A stretch of DNA of 64,000 nucleotides from Litorilinea aerophila (GCF_006569185.2 NZ_VIGC02000003.1:1-64000), one strand, 5' to 3'; shown: positions 8,513-19,294, counted from the stretch's first letter. The notes: generated by a model from the letters alone, not told the origin. Translations and numbers: made by a program.

Positions 8513-8721
8513 CCGACGCAAGCCTGAACGTCTGCATCAATTGTGGCCGCAACGAAGCGGAGATTCCGCTGACTTCGTGGCGGCTGGCGGGAGAGATTTT
8601 CTGGATCTGCCCGGACTGCCTGCCCTTTCTGATCCATCGGCGCAGCGAAATCATGCCGAAATGGAGGCTGGCGGGATGGAAGGTTCAACAGAATGAGGGA
8701 GAAAGTGATGCCAAAAGATGA
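8509..8721 (+). CDS. Small zinc-ribbon-like protein of unknown function
   Basis: A 70-residue protein with two CxxC pairs, CINC near residue 9 and CPDC near residue 34, which would form a zinc-binding ribbon. It overlaps the catalytic-subunit stop by four bases (ATGA), so its translation is coupled to the large subunit. There is no signal peptide. It may help assemble or guard the enzyme before export, or act as a regulator; neither is shown. I do not recognise a named family. Confidence 0.7.
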   Translation: MTDASLNVCINCGRNEAEIPLTSWRLAGEIFWICPDCLPFLIHRRSEIMPKWRLAGWKVQQNEGESDAKR

Positions 8722-8986
8722 ATTTGCCGTTGAAGACCCGATGGCGCTGGTGGGAGTGGTGTTGCCCGGTGAACCCGGGATGTTGGAGGCTATGGCGGAG
8801 GCTATCGTCGAGGAGTATGTGCGGCTGGGCTGGGACGAGCCGCGGCTGTTTGTCCTCTTCGTCAACCCCATGTTCATGGCCACCCATCGCATCTATCGAC
8901 AGAAGGGTGAGGCCTACGTGCGGGAGCTGATCCGTCGGGTGCAGGCCCGGTGGGTTATTCCAGAAAGATCAGGGTCGTTGAGGTAG
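8708..8986 (+). CDS. Small conserved-looking protein of unknown function in the molybdoenzyme operon
   Basis: A 92-residue protein, mostly helical, with a hydrophobic core segment LFVLFVNPMFM around residues 45-57. It overlaps the zinc-ribbon gene by 14 bases. The ATG at 8708 has GGGAG seven bases upstream; an in-frame ATG at 8693 is possible. Its position between the catalytic and electron-transfer subunits suggests a role in maturation. I do not recognise the family. Confidence 0.65.
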   Translation: MPKDEFAVEDPMALVGVVLPGEPGMLEAMAEAIVEEYVRLGWDEPRLFVLFVNPMFMATHRIYRQKGEAYVRELIRRVQARWVIPERSGSLR

Positions 8987-9130
8987 CCACTCGATGGGGA
9001 TAAGATTGATCGGCGAGAACAGGACTGGCACTTCTCCCTTTTCGGCCTGCACCAGCCATGCCTCCACCTGCGCTACTCCGGTCTCGTCTTCGAGGTAAGC
9101 GAGCAGCGCAAAGCTGAAGATATAGGGAGC
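8984..9130 (-). pseudogene. Decayed PIN-domain toxin fragment
   Basis: On the minus strand a frame reads FALLAYLEDETG followed by a segment with VEAWL and AEKGEVPVLFSPINL. This matches the N-terminal half of VapC-like PIN toxins, whose pattern is VLDSFALLAYLEDEPG and then SVINLGEV. The first catalytic Asp is missing and the frame ends soon after the INL motif, without the rest of the domain. It lies opposite to the operon in the gap before the iron-sulfur subunit, so it looks like the relic of a toxin-antitoxin insertion. Confidence 0.45.
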
Positions 9131-9216
9131 GTAGTCATGTTCTACTTCCAACGCAATCAGGAATACATTACCGACGATAAGTATCACAAACGTTAGGTCA
9201 ACTAGAGGAGACACCC

Positions 9217-10476
<1,260 letters not shown>

Positions 10477-10549
10477 GTCTACACATTTCGGCGCCATGGA
10501 TGAAGCCCCTAAAGCCCAGGAGAATCAAGTTCCCAACCAGGAGCATACC

Positions 10550-11287
10550 ATGCAGATAGATCAGAGTATTGAATTGCGGCCAGGGATGGACGAAACAGTC
10601 CGCAGGCGTGCCGAGCAAGCCGTCTATCGCGCGCAGGTGTATGCTTTTCTCGCCGCTGTCTATCTCTATCCGATTAAAAATTGGAGCGAAGATTTGCCGC
10701 TGGTCGCTGCTGCTGCCGCGCGAGTGGACGGCGCCCCAGAGTGGCCGGCGTTGCAGCCGATGGAACTGAATGCGTTGCAGGCCGCGTACCGTCGCGCCTT
10801 TGGCGCCACTGGTTCCCTGTGCTATGAGACCGAATACGGCCTGCCCCATGAGTTTCGCCAGGCCCAGGAACTGGCCGATATTGCCGGCTTCTACCGTGCC
10901 TTCGGCTTCTCTGTAGGAAACGTGGTGCGGGAACGGCCAGATCACCTGGCCACGGAGCTGGAGTTCATGCACCTTTTACACTGGAAGGAAGCCCATGCCC
11001 TTTTGAGGGGTATGACCGAGCAGGCAGACCAATGTGTGGAGGCCCGCTCCAGCTTTATCGGTGCACACCTGGGCACATGGGTGGACCTTTTCGCCCAGAG
11101 CCTACTCCTCAACAGCCAGGAGCTCCCTTATAGCCTTCTGGCCTGGTTCACGGCGGCTTTGGTTCAGGCTGAAGCGACAGCCCTGGGCATCCCCTTGATT
11201 CGCCGCAGCCGACAGGATGTCCGTCCCACTCCCTTCGATCCCGATTTTTCCTGCGCTGCCTGTCCCCTGGTGGACCTGGTGCACTGA
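10550..11287 (+). CDS. TorD/DmsD-type chaperone for the molybdoenzyme
   Basis: A 245-residue helical protein of the TorD family, which binds the apo-catalytic subunit and its Tat signal until the molybdenum cofactor is inserted. The family pattern is visible at [15 protein letters not shown] around residues 130-144. A Cys-containing tail, [10 protein letters not shown], ends the protein. The ATG at 10550 is preferred because AGGAG lies seven bases upstream; an ATG at 10496 would add 18 residues without homology. Its place after the iron-sulfur subunit matches narJ in nitrate-reductase-type operons. Confidence 0.85.
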   Translation: MQIDQSIELRPGMDETVRRRAEQAVYRAQVYAFLAAVYLYPIKNWSEDLPLVAAAAARVDGAPEWPALQPMELNALQAAYRRAFGATGSLCYETEYGLPHEFRQAQELADIAGFYRAFGFSVGNVVRERPDHLATELEFMHLLHWKEAHALLRGMTEQADQCVEARSSFIGAHLGTWVDLFAQSLLLNSQELPYSLLAWFTAALVQAEATALGIPLIRRSRQDVRPTPFDPDFSCAACPLVDLVH

Positions 11288-11317
11288 TAGTGTCGCAAGC
11301 CTAGACAGGAGTGAACC

Positions 11318-12355
11318 ATGTGGATCCACAGTCGACTCTCCATGTTTTTGGTGCTTGGCCTGGCGTTGGCAAGCCTCTTTTTTCAGGTACCTTTGGCCAG
11401 TTCCCAGGGCTTGACCATCACAGCCGTCGCCGTGGAGGGGGATCTGCCCATGGAAGAGCCTGATGCTGCCCTATGGCAACAGGCCACCGCCGTGGAGGTG
11501 CCCCTCAGCGCCCAGATGATCACCCGCCCTATCCTGCCGGATACCAACATCAAATCTATCACCGTACGGGCGTTACACAATGGCCAGTCCCTGGCTATGC
11601 TGTTGGAGTGGGCAGATGCCACCCGCAATGATTCAACCTTGGGGCTGACAGAATTCCGGGACAGTGTGGCTATCCAGTTCCCCCTGATAGAAGGTCAGCC
11701 GTTTTTCTGTATGGGGCAACAGGGGGGGGATGTCAATATCTGGCATTGGAAGGCCGACTGGCAGGCGGAATTGCTGGCTCGCCGCAGCCTCCAGGATGTC
11801 TACCCCAATATCTATGTGGACACTTATCCCTTCACCGAGCCGTCGGACAACCTGTATCGGGCCGCCTACGTAGATCCCAACTATCGCACGGCTGAAGCAA
11901 GCGGGAATCTGCTGGCCCGCTCGGCCCATTCGTCACCGGTGGAAGATCTGGTGGCTGGCGGCTTTGGCAGCCTTACCAGCCAGCCGCTGGAAGGACAAAA
12001 CGTACAGGGCTATGGGGAATGGCGCGATGGTGTCTGGCGGGTGATCTTCAGCCGAAGCCTCATCTCTGCCGATGCGGGGGACGTCGTCTTGGCCCCAGGT
12101 AAGAACTACTCCGTGGCCTTTGCTGCCTGGGATGGCGCCAACCGGGAGCGCAACGGCGTCAAGTCTACATCCCAGTGGGTCTCCTTGCAACTGGCGGCGC
12201 CCGTTGTCACCGGAGGTGTGCCGGAGGGAACGACAGCTGTCACCCCTTTGCCGGCCATGAGACTGCCGCTATGGGCCTGGCTCGCCATCCTGGTTCTGTT
12301 GACCGGTGTGGTGGTTGTGACCCTTTTCTATTTCTATCTCGGGGAGAAGTCATAA
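11318..12355 (+). CDS. Haem-binding gamma subunit, ethylbenzene-dehydrogenase type
   Basis: A 345-residue exported protein with a signal peptide (about 1-29), a beta-rich domain and a single C-terminal membrane anchor (about 316-339). The domain resembles the EB_dh family, in which a b-type haem is held by Met and Lys. CMGQQGG near residue 130 is a candidate region for the Met ligand. It would carry electrons between the iron-sulfur subunit and the respiratory chain on the outer face of the membrane. Such subunits accompany periplasmic type II enzymes and replace the NarI cytochrome of cytoplasmic nitrate reductase. Confidence 0.8.
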   Translation: MWIHSRLSMFLVLGLALASLFFQVPLASSQGLTITAVAVEGDLPMEEPDAALWQQATAVEVPLSAQMITRPILPDTNIKSITVRALHNGQSLAMLLEWADATRNDSTLGLTEFRDSVAIQFPLIEGQPFFCMGQQGGDVNIWHWKADWQAELLARRSLQDVYPNIYVDTYPFTEPSDNLYRAAYVDPNYRTAEASGNLLARSAHSSPVEDLVAGGFGSLTSQPLEGQNVQGYGEWRDGVWRVIFSRSLISADAGDVVLAPGKNYSVAFAAWDGANRERNGVKSTSQWVSLQLAAPVVTGGVPEGTTAVTPLPAMRLPLWAWLAILVLLTGVVVVTLFYFYLGEKS

Positions 12356-12358
12356 GCC

Positions 12359-13399
12359 ATGTCGGCATTGATTCGCACGATGAAGATGATGGGGCGGTCA
12401 GGCCAACGGCCAAAAAACGGGCACAACAACTCCATGGCACCGCCAGGGTCGATCCCCTGGCCCTCTCTCTGGCGCCTGCTGGTGGTGGCCATGATGGTGG
12501 ACTGGTTGGTGACACGGACCTTCACGCGGCTGGCCATCTACATGCCCAAGACGTCGGCCATGATCGAGGGCTTTTGGTGGCTCAATTGGGGGGGACAGGC
12601 GGGCTCTGCCGTTGCCGCTGTGGCAGCGCTGGCCTGTCTGACGGGGGTGGCCCTGGCGGAATGGCGTGGACGGAGAAATCCCTGGCTGTCGGGCATTGCA
12701 GTCGGGCTTGGGGTCCCAGGAGTTCTCTTTGGTCTCTGGGCCCCTGGCCCGTGGCTGTTGTTCTTCCACGGGTTGACCCTGGCTTTTCTGCTGGGGCTGG
12801 GTGTACGCATCATGCGCCTGCGGGGGCCATGGGGAACGCACCTGGCCCTGATAACGCCGGGGCTGGCCATGGGAGCAGCGACACTGTATCAGGCCATACC
12901 TGCGCTCTATGTGGTTCTCCAGTGGTCGGGCCCCCCACCCTGGAGTCTTCACCTTTTTTACGCCGGGGAGGCGCTGGTGGTTGCCGGCGCCGGAGCTCTA
13001 TGGTGGGTATATGGCCGTAGCAGCGACTTTAGACTGTGGTGTCTGGCGGCCTTACCGGTTTTGTTGGCTACCTTTGTCTACCTGGCTGCGCCGGCCATGA
13101 CCGCAACGGTGATTATTTGGTCCCACGGAGTGACGCTCTTCCTGCCCTGGTGGCTGTATGGAGCAGCCCTCTGGCTATGGGGCGTGACCCTGCTGTGCCT
13201 CTGGAAACAGGGAGCGGAGGCACAATGCTGTGCCCTCCTGCTGTTGATGGCGTCCGGCTACGCGCCTCAGCTCAGTAGCCAGCTTGTGGGAGGGCTCTTA
13301 AGTTTATGGCTGTTTGAGCACAGCGTTTGGGCGGGCAGTTGGAACCCGCGTGCGGACACGCGAGAACATGCGTACACGCGACACGCGATCTGGATTTGA
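12359..13399 (+). CDS. Polytopic membrane protein of the molybdoenzyme operon
   Basis: A 346-residue protein with about eight to ten hydrophobic membrane segments from residue 38 to the C-terminus and a basic N-terminal tail. It starts three bases after the haem-subunit stop. No cofactor motif is obvious; His residues at the segment HGVTLF and elsewhere could bind haem. It may be a membrane docking or quinone-interacting partner for the complex. I do not recognise a named family. Confidence 0.75.
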   Translation: MSALIRTMKMMGRSGQRPKNGHNNSMAPPGSIPWPSLWRLLVVAMMVDWLVTRTFTRLAIYMPKTSAMIEGFWWLNWGGQAGSAVAAVAALACLTGVALAEWRGRRNPWLSGIAVGLGVPGVLFGLWAPGPWLLFFHGLTLAFLLGLGVRIMRLRGPWGTHLALITPGLAMGAATLYQAIPALYVVLQWSGPPPWSLHLFYAGEALVVAGAGALWWVYGRSSDFRLWCLAALPVLLATFVYLAAPAMTATVIIWSHGVTLFLPWWLYGAALWLWGVTLLCLWKQGAEAQCCALLLLMASGYAPQLSSQLVGGLLSLWLFEHSVWAGSWNPRADTREHAYTRHAIWI

Positions 13400-13424
13400 C
13401 ATCCCCTTGATAATAGGGTAGTAT
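13396..13424 (+). promoter_or_regulatory. Promoter of the cold-shock gene
   Basis: TTGACA (13396-13401) is followed after 17 bases by TAGTAT (13419-13424). The -35 box overlaps the stop codon of the preceding membrane-protein gene. The resulting leader would be about 150 bases, as is usual for cspA-type genes. Confidence 0.65.
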
Positions 13425-13510
13425 GGTGATTACAAGATGTTGTGGGTTTGACGCAAGTGTGTAGAAGCGGTGCCTTGGATAGCAGTCTGGGTGTACGAAC
13501 TCTAGCATTT

Positions 13511-13580
13511 GTTGGAAAACGCAACGTTTTGTGCGAAACAAGTTTTGTAGTATCTAGGAAACAACAAGGAGTTTTCCAAC
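13511..13580 (+). promoter_or_regulatory. Cold-shock leader hairpin covering the ribosome site
   Basis: GTTGGAAAAC (13511-13520) and GTTTTCCAAC (13571-13580) are perfect complements. The right arm covers the last base of the Shine-Dalgarno AAGGAG (13566-13571) and reaches one base before the ATG at 13582. Pairing would block ribosome entry; an alternative fold could free it. This fits temperature-responsive leaders known for cspA, although the fold here is predicted only by eye. Confidence 0.5.
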
Positions 13581-13581
13581 A

Positions 13582-13794
13582 ATGACTAGCGAACGTGTAA
13601 CTGGCACCGTCAAGTGGTTCAACGATCAGAAGGGTTACGGCTTCCTCTCCCACGATGGTGGCAAAGATGTCTTTGTCCATCACTCTGCCATCGTTGCTAT
13701 GGGCTATCGCACCTTGAATGAGGGCGACCAGGTCGAGTTCTCCATCGAGAACGGGCCTAAGGGCCCAGCAGCCGTCAACGTCCAGAAGATCTAA
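13582..13794 (+). CDS. Cold-shock protein, CspA family
   Basis: A 70-residue single-stranded nucleic-acid-binding protein with an OB fold. RNA-binding motif 1 is visible as KGYGFLS (about 17-23) and motif 2 as VFVHHSAI (about 31-38). It melts RNA structure and supports translation at low temperature. The gene is transcribed alone, with its own promoter, a long leader and a strong terminator. Confidence 0.97.
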   Translation: MTSERVTGTVKWFNDQKGYGFLSHDGGKDVFVHHSAIVAMGYRTLNEGDQVEFSIENGPKGPAAVNVQKI

Positions 13795-13868
13795 GAGCAT
13801 CTTCACGACGAGGCTGAAAGAAACAGGTCCAAGCGGTGAAACCACAGGGACCTGTGACAGATAAAAAT

Positions 13869-13901
13869 GACTGCCGGACCGTGGTCCGGCAGTCGTTTTT
13901 T
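13869..13901 (+). terminator. Intrinsic terminator of the cold-shock gene
   Basis: GACTGCCGGAC pairs perfectly with GTCCGGCAGTC around a four-base loop, followed by G and six T residues. It also separates this gene from the convergent lipoprotein gene. Confidence 0.93.
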
Positions 13902-13934
13902 GATGGCCCCTGGGCCTCTTCGGCAAGACCCCGG

Positions 13935-15110
13935 TCATCCTTCAAAGGTATTGGGGGCCAGGATAGGTGCCGGGCAGTTCACCACAAAGCCCTCCGGGTG
14001 GGTGTCCGGCACGCCGTTGAACTCCTCCAGATCTCCCGCAGCGATCAATTCCCGCACTTCTGCAGACGAGCGCAGAACCCGGGCCTTGCTCTCGTCCTTC
14101 CACAACACCGTGTAGTGATCCCAGAAGGGGCTCCAGGCGGGCTGGCCGGCCTTGTTGTCGAAGATGGCCGGCTGGAAGCCCATCACCCCTGGTCCCTGGA
14201 TGCCGTTGCCAAAGACCCAGATTTCGTCGGTGCCCCCTTTTTCCTTCAGCTGCTGCATGGGCACCGAGGCCGGCACATTCATCATAGGGGCCATGGGCGC
14301 AGATGACGTGTCGGTTAAGATGTAGCGGCTGCCCGGGAAACATTGATGCAGCTTCATGGTCACGGTCATGTGCTCCAGGTCCGGCTCGTCGATCAGCTGG
14401 CCGCCGGGTAGCACCTCCTTGAGCTCCGGATCGACGGTAAGGCCGCCTCCAGGCCACCGGATCAGGGGATAGTTGACGAATAGTAGGCGTGGTTCCAGGC
14501 GCGCCTGGCCGGCCTCTACCGCGCCCAGGAGCGCCTCCTCCGATTCCAGGACGAGACTCTCATCCTCCACGGTCACGTCGAAGACCTGAAACAGAGAACT
14601 GTACTGTTCATCCCCAGGAATCATGGAGAGGACCGGCAGACGATCGCCCCCCAGCCGGTAGTACTTGTTGAGCTGTTCGATCCCCTGGGCCGCGTTGAGC
14701 AGAGGCACATAGACCAGCCCCACTTCTTGCGCGAAATTTGGGTCTGAAGCATCGGTGCGGATGTAGTAGACCGGTTCGCCCTGGTAGCGACCTTCGTGTA
14801 GCCGGAAAGTCACGGAGCCGTAGGGTCCCTCCCAGCCTTGGGGCTCCAGGTGATATTCCACCACATCTCGCACCAAGACCTGGACGTCATCGTGGCCGGC
14901 GTCCGCCGTGGCCGTGGCCTCGTGGGTTGCCTCCGCGGTCGCCTCGCCGTGGGCTTCCGCGGTGGCTTCTTGGGTCGGGTGTTCCTCAGAGGTGGCTGGG
15001 GCCACCGTTGGGGGGGCACAGGCCACCAGCAGCAGCCCGCCGGTGCCGGTCAGGCTCCAACGCAGGAAAGTCCGTCGAGAGAGGGGTGGATGAGTGGAGT
15101 GGGTCGGCAT
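13935..15110 (-). CDS. Tat-exported lipoprotein, DUF7482-like, unknown function
   Basis: A 391-residue protein with a twin-arginine signal SRRTFLRW and a lipobox ending at Cys31. A linker rich in Glu, Ala, Thr and His (about 38-65) leads to a beta-rich domain that repeats the LVRDVVEYHLEP / GSVTFRLHEG pattern I associate with DUF7482. The ATG at 15110 has AGGAGGA just upstream. It should be anchored on the outer face of the membrane. The His-rich linker could bind metal, which is inference. It stands alone and convergent to the cold-shock gene. Confidence 0.7.
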   Translation of the reverse strand: MPTHSTHPPLSRRTFLRWSLTGTGGLLLVACAPPTVAPATSEEHPTQEATAEAHGEATAEATHEATATADAGHDDVQVLVRDVVEYHLEPQGWEGPYGSVTFRLHEGRYQGEPVYYIRTDASDPNFAQEVGLVYVPLLNAAQGIEQLNKYYRLGGDRLPVLSMIPGDEQYSSLFQVFDVTVEDESLVLESEEALLGAVEAGQARLEPRLLFVNYPLIRWPGGGLTVDPELKEVLPGGQLIDEPDLEHMTVTMKLHQCFPGSRYILTDTSSAPMAPMMNVPASVPMQQLKEKGGTDEIWVFGNGIQGPGVMGFQPAIFDNKAGQPAWSPFWDHYTVLWKDESKARVLRSSAEVRELIAAGDLEEFNGVPDTHPEGFVVNCPAPILAPNTFEG

Positions 15111-15277
15111 ACTTCCTCCTTGTTTTGTGAACGCAAGCTGGAAAACCGTTTTGCCCATCGCCTACCCGTGTGCGAACCTGGATGGCTGCTGGGGAAGCAG
15201 GCCAGGCCGGGCACAGGAGGGGATGAGCCAGCCGTGGGGTGGATCGATCAGGAGGAGGTGCACCGTTTGAGGGCCGC

Positions 15278-15307
15278 TTGCCGGATGCCCGCTGCCTCGT
15301 GTACAAT
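15278..15307 (+). promoter_or_regulatory. Candidate promoter of the CUT2 sugar transporter operon
   Basis: TTGCCG (15278-15283) and TACAAT (15302-15307) are separated by 18 bases. The -10 box is inside GTGTACAATACAC, a short inverted repeat that could be an operator. The leader would be about 185 bases. The rest of the 15111-15496 gap holds only a small CGTAGG-GGAA-CCTACG hairpin at 15435-15450. Confidence 0.45.
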
Positions 15308-15496
15308 ACACACGCCTCGGACGACGCGTTCCAGCGTCCTCCGGTGCACCCCGCAGTGTCCACCGGGTCCCGGCCAAAGGCTGGTGGGCACTGCGCCCCT
15401 TCTGCCTACCTTATCCGATTCTGGCTGCCCGGTTCGTAGGGGAACCTACGTTACCTGCACCGTTTTTTCTCAACCACCTAACGGGAGGAACGTCTT

Positions 15497-16609
15497 ATGC
15501 AACGCTCGTCCAGAATTTCCCTTTTCCTGACTCTGTTCACCGTCCTGGCTGTCCTGCTGGCCGCCTGCGCCACAGTCCCGGCGGCGCCCACGGGCAATAC
15601 CCAGGCGTCCGACACCCAGGCCGCCGGTGAATCCACTGCGGAAGCCCCGGCCCGGGAAGGGGGCTTCGTCATCGGCGTTAGCAACACCCTGGTGGGGAAC
15701 GGCTGGCGCGAACAGATGATCTGCGCCATCAAGGCCGAGGCCCGGGCCAGCGGTGTGGTGGACCGGGTCGTGGTCGTGAATCGCAACGGCGGCCCCACGG
15801 AACAGATCGCAGACCTGGAAGGGCTCATCTCCCAGGGCGTGGATGCCATCATCCTCAATCCCACGGACCGGGAGGGCCTGAACGCGGTGATTGAGTCCGC
15901 CATTGCCCAGGGCATCGTGGTGGTGGCCGTGGATCAGGCCGTGACGGCCGAGGGCGCGTACATCGCCACCAATGACCAGGTGGCCTACGCCCGGCTGGGC
16001 GCCGAGTGGCTCTTCGAGAAGCTGGGTGGCTCCGGCAAGGTGGTGGAGATGCGGGGCATCGACGGCGTGCCCGCCGATACGGACCGGCATAACGGTTTCC
16101 TGGAAGCCCTGGCCAAGTATCCGGACATCGAGGTGGTGGCCGAAACTTTCACCGGCTGGGACCCCTCCACCGGCGCGCAGCAGGCCCTGGACTTGATCAC
16201 CACCATGGAGATCGACGGCATCTGGACCTCTGGCATCGACTACCCGGTGGTGGAGCAGTTCCAGGCGGCCAACGTGCCCTTCGTGCCCATCGTCGGCGCG
16301 GACAACAACGGCTTTATCAAGCAGCTGCTGGAGCTGGCTGACCAGGGCCTGGTGGGCGCCGCGGTGACCAACCCGCCCGCCATCGGCGCGGTGGGGACCT
16401 CCATCGCCATCGACGCGTTGATGGGCAAGAACCCCCCCCGAGAGACCATCCTCACCCCCAAGGTCTTCTCCACCGACAACCCCGAAGAGCTGGAAGCCCT
16501 CTACGCGCCGGATGAGCAGCCGGGCTGGAGCACTTACGTGGATATTCCTCCCTACACCCACTACAACGGCAGCGCGGATGTCTCCGCCTGCAAGGGGCCG
16601 GGCGAGTAG
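15497..16609 (+). CDS. Sugar ABC transporter substrate-binding lipoprotein, CUT2 (RbsB) type
   Basis: A 370-residue lipoprotein with a signal ending at LAAC (Cys24), an Ala/Thr-rich linker and a type I periplasmic-binding domain. The pattern [20 protein letters not shown] is typical of the ribose/xylose-binding group. It captures a sugar outside the cell and delivers it to the permeases encoded downstream. A Shine-Dalgarno GGGAGGA precedes the ATG. A GC-rich hairpin follows its stop codon, which may keep its transcript more abundant than the rest. The exact sugar is not clear. Confidence 0.9.
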   Translation: MQRSSRISLFLTLFTVLAVLLAACATVPAAPTGNTQASDTQAAGESTAEAPAREGGFVIGVSNTLVGNGWREQMICAIKAEARASGVVDRVVVVNRNGGPTEQIADLEGLISQGVDAIILNPTDREGLNAVIESAIAQGIVVVAVDQAVTAEGAYIATNDQVAYARLGAEWLFEKLGGSGKVVEMRGIDGVPADTDRHNGFLEALAKYPDIEVVAETFTGWDPSTGAQQALDLITTMEIDGIWTSGIDYPVVEQFQAANVPFVPIVGADNNGFIKQLLELADQGLVGAAVTNPPAIGAVGTSIAIDALMGKNPPRETILTPKVFSTDNPEELEALYAPDEQPGWSTYVDIPPYTHYNGSADVSACKGPGE

Positions 16610-16646
16610 GGCATGATGGGAATGGGTAACGGGTGATCCGTAGGGC

Positions 16647-16700
16647 GGAGGACCAGGGACGGCATCGATGTAGTCGTCGAGCCGTCCTTATCGGTCCTCC
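16647..16700 (+). promoter_or_regulatory. Intercistronic hairpin between binding-protein and ATPase genes
   Basis: GGAGGACC plus GACGGC (16647-16663) pair with GCCGTC plus GGTCCTCC (16681-16700) around an internal loop and a 17-base apical loop. No T-tract follows, so it is more likely an RNA-stabilising or attenuating element than a full terminator. Confidence 0.55.
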
Positions 16701-16776
16701 GTCTTCTGTTCTCCGTCTTCCGTGCTTCGTCGTCCGTCGCCTGTCCAACCACGACTCAAGGAACGAGACGATTCCC

Positions 16777-18297
16777 ATGAGCGATCCAAATCTCCTGCTG
16801 GCCACATCCGGCATCGCCAAATCCTACGGCCCGGTGGTGGCGTTGACGTCCGTGGACTTCGCTGTCCGCCCCGGCGAGATCCACGCCCTGTTGGGCGCCA
16901 ACGGCGCAGGCAAGAGCACCCTGGTCAAGATCCTGGCCGGCGTCCAACCGGCAGATGCCGGGACGGTCTACATCCGGGGCCGGCCCGTCCATTTCCGCAC
17001 CCCGCGCGAGGCCATGGCCGCGGGGGTCGCCACCGTCTTTCAAGATCCATCCCTCATCCCCGACCTCACCGTCCGGGAGAACCTCCGCCTCAGCGACGTG
17101 GGCGAGGAGACCTTCCGGCGCTGGCTGGACCGGTTCGACCTGGGCGCATTGGATCTGGATGCCCTGGTGCGGGAGCTGCCCCTGGACATCCTGCGCATGG
17201 CGGATTTGGCCCGGGCCCTGGCCCGGGAGCCCCACGTGTTGCTGCTGGACGAGATCACCGCGGCCCTGACGGCTGAACAGGCGGAGCGGATCTTCGCCCT
17301 GCTGGCCGACTGGCGGGCGCAGGGGCGTTCGGCTGTGCTCATCACCCACCGGCTGGCCGAGGTGATGCAGGTGTGCGATCGGGCCACCATTCTGCGGGAT
17401 GGCCGCAACGTGGCGCTGCTGGAAACCCGGCAGGTGAACGAGCATCGGCTGGTGGAGGCCATGCTGGGCGCGCCGGCGGAGTCCACTGCGGCCGCGGCGG
17501 GGCCTGCCAGCCGGGCCGACCGCAGCCAGGTCGCCTTTGAGGTGCGGGGGCTCAGCGCCGGCGACGCGGTGCAGGATGTCTCCTTCTCGCTGCACGCGGG
17601 GGAAATTTTGGGCCTGGTGGCCCTGGAAGGGCAGGGGCAGGATCGGCTCTTCGAAGTGCTGGCCGGCGACCGGCGTCCCTCGGCCGGGGAGATCTGGGTG
17701 AATGGCCGGCCTCGCCGCTTTGCGTCTCCTGCGGATGCGGTGCGGGATGGTGTGGTCCTGGTGCCTGGCGACCGGCTACTGGCGCTGCTCCCTAACCAGT
17801 CGGTCCACCATAACCTGGCGCTGCCCCTGTTCAACCGGGTGACGCGCTGGCTGGGCATCCCAGCCGATGAGCCCCGGCGTGTGGCGGAGGCCATCCGCCG
17901 GCTGGCCATTGATACCCGCGCCGCCTCTCAGGTGCGTCGGCTGTCGGGCGGCAACCAGCAGAAGGTGGTCATCGGGCGCTGGCTGGTGGCCGGTTTTCGC
18001 ACCCTGCTCTGCTTTGACCCGACCCGGGGGATCGACATCCAGACCAAGCGGGAGATCTATGCGTTGCTGCGGGAGCTGGCTGCCAACGGCGCTGCCATCC
18101 TCCTCTACACCAGCGAACTGGCGGAGATCCCCCTGGTTTGCGACCGGGTGCTCGTCCTCCACGCGGGCCGCATTGTGGACGAGCAGGACGCGGCTACGGC
18201 GACCGAGTCTTCGTTGCTGACGGCGGCCCACGGCCTTTCCTACGAATCCTTCCACGAATCTCGTCCTGATGGGCATGATGTTGAGGTGTTGGCATGA
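16777..18297 (+). CDS. Sugar ABC transporter ATPase, two fused nucleotide-binding domains
   Basis: A 506-residue RbsA/XylG-type ATPase that powers the CUT2 importer. The first domain has a good Walker A, GANGAGKST (40-48), and Walker B LLLDE, but its signature motif is degenerate (LPLDILRM instead of LSxGxxQ). The second domain has LSGGNQQ, but its Walker A is replaced by EGQGQDR and Walker B reads CFDPT. Only one composite ATP site should therefore be active. The start at 16777 is set by homology. It overlaps the first permease gene by four bases. Confidence 0.9.
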   Translation: MSDPNLLLATSGIAKSYGPVVALTSVDFAVRPGEIHALLGANGAGKSTLVKILAGVQPADAGTVYIRGRPVHFRTPREAMAAGVATVFQDPSLIPDLTVRENLRLSDVGEETFRRWLDRFDLGALDLDALVRELPLDILRMADLARALAREPHVLLLDEITAALTAEQAERIFALLADWRAQGRSAVLITHRLAEVMQVCDRATILRDGRNVALLETRQVNEHRLVEAMLGAPAESTAAAAGPASRADRSQVAFEVRGLSAGDAVQDVSFSLHAGEILGLVALEGQGQDRLFEVLAGDRRPSAGEIWVNGRPRRFASPADAVRDGVVLVPGDRLLALLPNQSVHHNLALPLFNRVTRWLGIPADEPRRVAEAIRRLAIDTRAASQVRRLSGGNQQKVVIGRWLVAGFRTLLCFDPTRGIDIQTKREIYALLRELAANGAAILLYTSELAEIPLVCDRVLVLHAGRIVDEQDAATATESSLLTAAHGLSYESFHESRPDGHDVEVLA

Positions 18298-19294
18298 CGG
18301 TTGTCACCTTGTCGGGCCGTGGCCCTTCCTGGGGGCGGGCCCTGCTGCGCAACAGTTGGGTATTGGGCGTCTGGCTGTTGCTGGCTGTGCTGCTCTTTTG
18401 GTACTCCACCCTTATCCCCCGCTTTGGCCAGTTCCAGGTGGTTTCCATCAGCAAAAATAGCCTGCCCCTGGTCTACCTGGGTGTGGGCCAGGCCATCATC
18501 GTCATCGCAGGTGGCATCGACCTGTCCCTGGGGGCTCTGTTGTTGTTGGGCAATGTGCTGGCTGCTCGCTTCATGGAAGGTCAGCCCATGGGCGTGGTCC
18601 TGGCTGTCGGGCTGGCGATTGTGGTGGGGCTGGCCGTTCTCAATGGTTTCACGGGCTACATCATCAGCGTCTCTCGGGTGCCGGACATTGTGGTGACCCT
18701 GGCCACCAGCTACATCTGGTCGGGCCTGGCCCTGTGGATCCTGCCTTCGCCCGGCGGGGGGACGGCCCCCGGCTTTCGCTTTCTCTTCACCGGCTCGCCC
18801 TCGGGCATCGGCGGTGTCTTCTACATGCCCTTGCTCATGATGGCGATTCCGGTGCTGGGGGTCTTCCTGTTGTCCCGGCGCACGCGGTTGGGGCTGAGCT
18901 TGTATGCGGCCGGCAGCGATGCCAACGCGGCCCGGCTGGCCGGCCTGGACGTGCGGCGGGCCAAGATCGCCTCCTATGCCATTGGCGGCGCCCTGGCTGC
19001 CCTGGCCGGCCTGGCCACGGTAGCCATCACCGGGACCGGCGACCCCCGTTTCAGCGTGGGGGCCAACGCCACCTTGAACAGCGTGGCCGCGGTCGTCCTG
19101 GGGGGCATTGCCCTCACCGGCGGTGTGGGCAATGTATTGGGGGTGGTGGCGGCTGCGACCATCCTCATCATGCTCAACCCCATCCTGAGCGCGGTGGGCA
19201 TTGATCCCAACAGCGCCCAGGTGATCCAGGGGGTGTTGATTGCCGGCGTGATGATGGTGGGTGGACTGGTAACCATTCTGCGGGAAAGGGCAAC

